From Planctomycetota bacterium (GTDB taxonomy: Bacteria; Planctomycetota; Phycisphaerae; UBA1845): a stretch of DNA of 54,079 nucleotides. Both the position numbers and the translations under genes were made by a program. Positions within the stretch are counted from its first letter, which is position 1; every line of letters begins with the position of its first letter. The DNA lies in NCBI GenBank assembly GCA_029558835.1, contig JAKQDH010000099.1:1-54079 (forward strand), given 5' to 3'. This document shows, in pieces, positions 51,397-54,079 of the stretch. The notes beneath the pieces are model-generated. The model saw only the letters and a list, made by a program, of their open reading frames with translations. It was not told where the DNA came from and searched no databases.

Positions 51397-52149
51397 CTAC
51401 TTGGGTCGCATCCCGCGTCGCCTGCGTATTGAGACCACGGTACCTCCGAACAGCAACAGCGCCAGAGCAGCGGGCTCCGGAACGATCTTCACGTTGTCGA
51501 ACCCCCGAGCATCCTGTGCGTCTAGCGCCCCTGCGCGGAACTCGATCCTGCCGATGTTGCGAGAATCCGAGACCAGCGCGATGTAGTCGTAAGCGTCAAA
51601 GGGATCGGTCGGCGTGTCTGTTTTGGACTGCGTGAACGAGCCCACCATATTCCCGTCAGGATCGAACACGGAGATGTCCGTGTAGCCCCCACTGTTATTG
51701 ACATCCAGCATAACGAACGACACGCCCCAAACGGGATCTGGAAGCGTGAAAGCCCATTCGCTGTAGTCATCGTCACGCCCGACATCGGCACAGAGGGTAC
51801 CGAGCGCGGGCGTTCCCGCACCATTAGAATTGGCCGTGATTCCAAACGGCGAAGAGAACAGGATGTTCTCCGCTGCGTACTGGTTGTCAATCGGGTCTCC
51901 GAGGGCGACCCGTCCGTCTTCGAAGTCCACCCACGACCAAGACAGACCGGCGATGGCTGCCTCGAAGCCAAGCTCGTCGCCGCTGTAGTTCGTGATCGCT
52001 GCGTGCGCAGGATTCACGAGAACACACACCCAGACTACGGCCACGACCCCCAGTTGACCCACTGATCTTCTAGAAAGTGCTGGCTCTTCCTTACACTTCC
52101 CACTCGCAGTTCCGTCGTGCGCGATCATGCCTATACTCCGAAAACACAT
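51397..52149 (-). CDS. PEP-CTERM sorting-domain protein
   Basis: 250 residues from ATG 52149, with AGGAG 8 bases upstream. A signal peptide (SVGQLGVVAVVWVCVLVNPAHA) ends near residue 50 after a long charged N-region. The mature part has a beta-sandwich look (WSWVDFEDGRVALGDPIDNQY..., WGVSFVMLDVNNSGGYTDISVFDPDG). The C-terminus carries VPEPAALALLLFGGTVVSIRRRRG, the PEP motif, hydrophobic helix and Arg cluster read by exosortase, so it is processed and released at the surface. The middle resembles PEP-CTERM lectin-like proteins whose fields describe colour or extent of a bounded shape, but no ligand is known. It is divergent from the ECF sigma factor gene. Confidence 0.88.
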   Translation of the reverse strand: MCFRSIGMIAHDGTASGKCKEEPALSRRSVGQLGVVAVVWVCVLVNPAHAAITNYSGDELGFEAAIAGLSWSWVDFEDGRVALGDPIDNQYAAENILFSSPFGITANSNGAGTPALGTLCADVGRDDDYSEWAFTLPDPVWGVSFVMLDVNNSGGYTDISVFDPDGNMVGSFTQSKTDTPTDPFDAYDYIALVSDSRNIGRIEFRAGALDAQDARGFDNVKIVPEPAALALLLFGGTVVSIRRRRGMRPK

Positions 52150-52371
52150 TTCATGCTCTCCTGTGCCCGGGAGGTTCGCGGTGCCTTTCGGCACAGAGCG
52201 TCTCCGGGCTCGACGCTCGGCTTGGTTGCGGTAGGTCCCGACCATGAGAACCGCTTCTTGTCCTGTTGGGTCCGTTCCGTTCGTACGTGCGCAAAGCGGA
52301 CAAGAACAGCGCAGCGGAGTAGTGTTGGCGTATTCTCGGTACCCACATGAAGCGCAACTGTAAACATCACC

Positions 52372-52399
52372 TTGACATGACCAGCGGAGTCAGTACACT
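52372..52399 (+). promoter_or_regulatory. Sigma70-type promoter for the ECF sigma gene
   Basis: Perfect -35 TTGACA (52372-52377), a 16-base spacer and -10 TACACT (52394-52399). A start near 52406 gives a leader of about 22 bases ahead of GAGGTGAC and ATG 52428. Confidence 0.6.
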
Positions 52400-52427
52400 G
52401 TTTGGGCCACTTTCGAGGTGACGTCCT

Positions 52428-53048
52428 ATGCCCGACGAGGTATCCAACCGCCTCACGCAGCTTCTGGCGGCCGTCGGCGAGGGCGATGAGGCCGCCCGGC
52501 AGCGGCTCTGGGGTATCGTCTACGACGAGCTTCATCGGTTGGCCCACGCGCAGATGGGTCGCGAGCTAAGCGGGCACACCCTGCAGACGACGGCCTTGGT
52601 CAATGAGGCCTATCTGCGGCTGACCGGCGGGAAGGAGCCGTCCTGGACGCACCGCGGGCACTTTTTCACCGCGGCCGCCGAGGCCATGCGCCGCATCTGC
52701 GTGGATTACGCACGTAAGCGCAAGGCGGCCAAGCGCGGCCGCGGACGCGAGCCGGCCCGGCTCGACGGTGAACCGGGCCGACTCGACTGCGAGCCGGCCT
52801 GGCTCGACCGCGACCCGGCCGAGGTGCTCGACGTGCATGATGCGCTCACGCGGTTAGAGGCGGCTGCCCCGCGCCCGGCCCAGGTGGTCAAGCTGCGCTA
52901 CTTCGCCGGCTTGAGCGGCGACGAAATCGCGGCCATCCTGGAGGTGAGCCCGCGCATGGTGGATTTCGACTGGCAGTTCGCCCGCACCTGGCTGCACCAC
53001 GAACTGAGCAAGGGCGACACGGACGTCGGCCGGGAGAAGGGCCTGTAG
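52428..53048 (+). CDS. ECF-type RNA polymerase sigma factor
   Basis: 206 residues of the planctomycete-rich ECF group. The sigma-2 region is NRLTQLLAAVGEGDEAARQRLWGIVYDELHRLAHAQM, then LVNEAYLRLTG and HFFTAAAEAMRRICVDYARKRKA. The sigma-4 region is VVKLRYFAGLSGDEIAAILEVSPRMVDFDWQFARTWLHHEL, with the HTH near 165-185. It directs RNA polymerase to a small regulon, probably including surface or stress genes; no anti-sigma or kinase gene adjoins it. ATG 52428 has GAGGTGAC 7 bases upstream. The linker between the two regions carries three in-frame 21-base tandem repeats. Loss of the usual Arg in the HTH tail was not examined. Confidence 0.92.
   Translation: MPDEVSNRLTQLLAAVGEGDEAARQRLWGIVYDELHRLAHAQMGRELSGHTLQTTALVNEAYLRLTGGKEPSWTHRGHFFTAAAEAMRRICVDYARKRKAAKRGRGREPARLDGEPGRLDCEPAWLDRDPAEVLDVHDALTRLEAAAPRPAQVVKLRYFAGLSGDEIAAILEVSPRMVDFDWQFARTWLHHELSKGDTDVGREKGL
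52749..52820 (+). repeat. 21-base tandem repeat within the ECF sigma gene
   Basis: Units at 52749-52769, 52770-52790 and 52791-52811, plus a 9-base partial, each encode a seven-residue block of the form EPxxLDx (EPARLDG, EPGRLDC, EPAWLDR). They lengthen the sigma-2/sigma-4 linker in frame. Confidence 0.85.
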
Positions 53049-53074
53049 CGTCGCCCGTGCCGGCCGGTGTGCGA

Positions 53075-53114
53075 ACCCCTCGCCCTGCAAGGGAGAGGGG
53101 TAGGGGTGAGGGTT
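53075..53114 (-). repeat. Family D repeat D4 (reverse orientation)
   Basis: CCCCTCGCCCTGCAAGGGAG then AGGGGTAGGGGTGAGGGTT. First of six copies clustered around the DUF559 gene. It begins 27 bases after the sigma factor stop. Confidence 0.85.
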
Positions 53115-53132
53115 GGAGCGCAACGGCACCCC

Positions 53133-53172
53133 CGCTCACCCTACCCTCTCCCCCAAACGGGGGAGAGGGGTC
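53133..53172 (+). repeat. Family D repeat D5 (forward orientation)
   Basis: GCTCACCCTACCCTCTCCCC followed by AAACGGGGGAGAGGGGTCAG. Opposite orientation to the copies on each side (D4 and D6). Confidence 0.85.
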
Positions 53173-53239
53173 AGAAGGGCCGGGCGCTAATCCGCGTCCG
53201 GCGCCGGTCCGCGTGCAGTGTCCGCAGGCACCCGGCGCA

Positions 53240-53280
53240 GACCCCTCTCCCTTCAAGGGAGAGGGGCAGGGGTGAGGGTT
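53240..53280 (-). repeat. Family D repeat D6, left inverted end of the DUF559 unit
   Basis: GACCCCTCTCCCTTCAAGGG then AGAGGGGCAGGGGTGAGGGTT. The final GAGGG lies 6 bases before ATG 53284 and appears to serve as its ribosome site. Confidence 0.88.
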
Positions 53281-53283
53281 CTG

Positions 53284-53790
53284 ATGGCGAAGACCCGCAT
53301 GAAACATCGCATCCTGCCAGAGATGACCAGCCGCGCCCGTCGCCTTCGGCACGACGCGACGTTCCCCGAGCGTCTCCTATGGGGACACCTGCGGGGGCGA
53401 CGTTTCGGTGCGTTTAAGTTCCGGCGGCAGCATGTGCTGGGCCCGTACGTCGCCGATTTCTTCTGCGCCGAGTGCCAGCTCATCATTGAACTCGATGGTC
53501 ACAGTCACGACACGACGGCCACGGGTGACGTGAGGCGGGAGGAGTTCCTGCGGCGTATGGGAATCGAGGTGATCCGGTTCACGAATGACGAAGTGCTGGG
53601 CGGGATCGAGCGGGTGCTGACGGCGATCGAGAACACGCTGGTGTTGCGGCATGCGGCGCTGAGCAACCCTCACCCCTACCCCTCTCCCTGCAAGGGAGAG
53701 GGGTTCAGTGACGCCCCCAAGGGAGAGGCGTTACCTGGCAGGGCAGCTCCGAGCCGCCGGCGCAACTCTGAGCCGCCGGCGGAACGCTGA
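53284..53790 (+). CDS. DUF559 endonuclease-like protein
   Basis: 168 residues from ATG 53284, whose ribosome site GAGGG is supplied by the adjoining repeat. Residues about 15-122 form a DUF559 domain of the very short patch repair/restriction-endonuclease-like fold: RRLRHDATFPERLLWGHLRG, FKFRRQHVLGPYVADFFC with Asp58, LIIELDGHSHD with Glu69 and His75, and EEFLRRMGIEVIRFTNDEV. The acidic pair fits a PD-(D/E)xK-type nuclease. Residues from about 128 on (NPHPYPSPCKGEGF) are read from the downstream repeat D7, so the C-terminus is repeat-encoded and the gene has run into it. DUF559 genes are often found with such repeats. DNA cleavage is predicted from fold only. Confidence 0.85.
   Translation: MAKTRMKHRILPEMTSRARRLRHDATFPERLLWGHLRGRRFGAFKFRRQHVLGPYVADFFCAECQLIIELDGHSHDTTATGDVRREEFLRRMGIEVIRFTNDEVLGGIERVLTAIENTLVLRHAALSNPHPYPSPCKGEGFSDAPKGEALPGRAAPSRRRNSEPPAER
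53664..53707 (+). repeat. Family D repeat D7, right inverted end of the DUF559 unit
   Basis: AACCCTCACCCCTACCCCTC then TCCCTGCAAGGGAGAGGGGTTCAG. It overlaps the 3' part of the DUF559 reading frame. A short partial copy (CCCAAGGGAGAGGCG) follows at 53715-53729. Confidence 0.88.
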
Positions 53791-53801
53791 GCCGCCGCTG
53801 T

Positions 53802-53838
53802 GATCCCTCTCCCATTGGGAGAGGGCAGGGTGAGGGCT
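53802..53838 (-). repeat. Family D repeat D8 (reverse orientation)
   Basis: GATCCCTCTCCCATTGGGAG followed by AGGGCAGGGTGAGGGCT. The loop differs from the other copies while the stem is kept. Just upstream the phrase GAGCCGCCGG repeats at 53751, 53770 and 53790. Confidence 0.8.
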
Positions 53839-53899
53839 GCTGCTTCGCGTTTCACGGCTGCCCGGACAAAGCGTTGCTGCGTAGCGGGTCGCAGCTTCG

Positions 53900-53939
53900 A
53901 CCCTCACCCCTACCCCTCTCCCTGCAAGGGAGAGGGGTC
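53900..53939 (+). repeat. Family D repeat D9 (forward orientation)
   Basis: ACCCTCACCCCTACCCCTCT then CCCTGCAAGGGAGAGGGGTC. It is nearly identical to D7. The remaining sequence to the window end holds no gene before the promoter. Confidence 0.85.
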
Positions 53940-54027
53940 CTGGTGTTTGGCCATTTCATAGTAATCTGGGCGGGTTCGCAAGCGAACTTGGCGGAATGAC
54001 CGAGGGAGAGTGGAGCGGGAACGCCTC

Positions 54028-54074
54028 TTGACAGCTTCCGGGCCTGGTGGTATCTAGTTATATGACTAGATACC
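54028..54074 (+). promoter_or_regulatory. Promoter with operator palindrome at the right window edge
   Basis: -35 TTGACA (54028-54033), then 17 bases later TATCTA (54051-54056), overlapped by a perfect 10-bp inverted repeat GGTATCTAGT/ACTAGATACC (54049-54058 and 54065-54074) with a 6-base spacer. A regulator bound there would block the -10. TATCTAGT-type palindromes are known for small winged-helix repressors such as PadR or GntR/YtrA, so a regulator gene may start just beyond the window. Confidence 0.55.
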
Positions 54075-54079
54075 GAAAG

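Larger units (their letters stand above)
53240..53707. mobile_element. Candidate DUF559 unit bounded by inverted family D repeats
   Basis: The reverse copy D6 (53240-53280) and the forward copy D7 (53664-53707) form inverted repeats of about 40 bases, matching at roughly 37 of 40 positions by eye, and enclose the conserved part of the DUF559 gene. The unit is about 470 bases. Three more copies flank it. No target duplication longer than three bases is evident. Calling it mobile is inference. Confidence 0.35.

Noticed and set aside
53133..53939. CRISPR array from the regularly recurring hairpins
   Set aside because: Spacing is irregular, orientation alternates, a gene lies inside, and no cas genes are present.

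Overview
The window is GC-rich, densely coded bacterial chromosome. It most resembles a member of the Planctomycetota. The reasons are an ECF sigma factor of the type common in that phylum, a PEP-CTERM surface protein, a large Tat-exported sugar-isomerase-like protein, split coaC/coaB genes, type II-secretion-like pseudopilins, and many dispersed palindromic repeats between genes. This taxonomic call is inference; there is no rRNA in the window. The only RNA gene recognised is a tRNA-Tyr.

Layout. 0-5.4 kb: the end of a secreted protein, a D-2-hydroxyacid dehydrogenase, thymidine kinase, PyrK behind an attenuator-like leader, and a membrane GT2 glycosyltransferase. 5.4-8.1 kb: a multi-spanning membrane protein bracketed by two near-identical palindromic repeats. 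8.1-13.1 kb: rph, a lipoprotein and rdgB (translationally coupled), then pyruvoyl arginine decarboxylase, agmatinase and a deoxyhypusine-synthase-like enzyme, a likely polyamine route. 13.3-19.2 kb: CheB with a PilZ-like partner, an SGNH/MBOAT O-acylation pair, metF and tRNA-Tyr. 19.6-24 kb: a 1007-residue TPR/gluzincin protein and DAHP synthase.

24.1-27.8 kb is an accessory island. A hicBA module lies between the DAHP synthase gene and a diverged second copy of that gene's 3' end. It is followed by a membrane-protein gene broken by one in-frame TGA, a small Pro/Lys-rich protein, and an Xre-ImmA/PIN pair with a palindromic operator.

28-36.1 kb is core: tpiA, secG, the yicC-gmk-rpoZ-coaC overlapping operon, coaB, and a GT4/GH57 alpha-glucan pair. 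36.5-42.2 kb: a 1060-residue lipoprotein joining Cys/Asp repeats to an S-layer/RTX-like region, convergent with three overlapping pseudopilin genes. 42.4-50.9 kb: a sulfatase-fold enzyme lacking the formylglycine Cys, a C45-type NTN hydrolase, an HDAC-family deacetylase, the Tat-exported protein and uvrB. 51.4-54.1 kb: a PEP-CTERM protein diverging from an ECF sigma factor, and a DUF559 endonuclease-like gene enclosed by inverted copies of a GAGAGGGG hairpin repeat. The window ends in a strong promoter/operator palindrome.

The most promising novelties are the DUF559/repeat unit, which may be a self-associated REP-like mobile element; the hicBA insertion with duplicated aroF 3' end; and the structured leader before pyrK.
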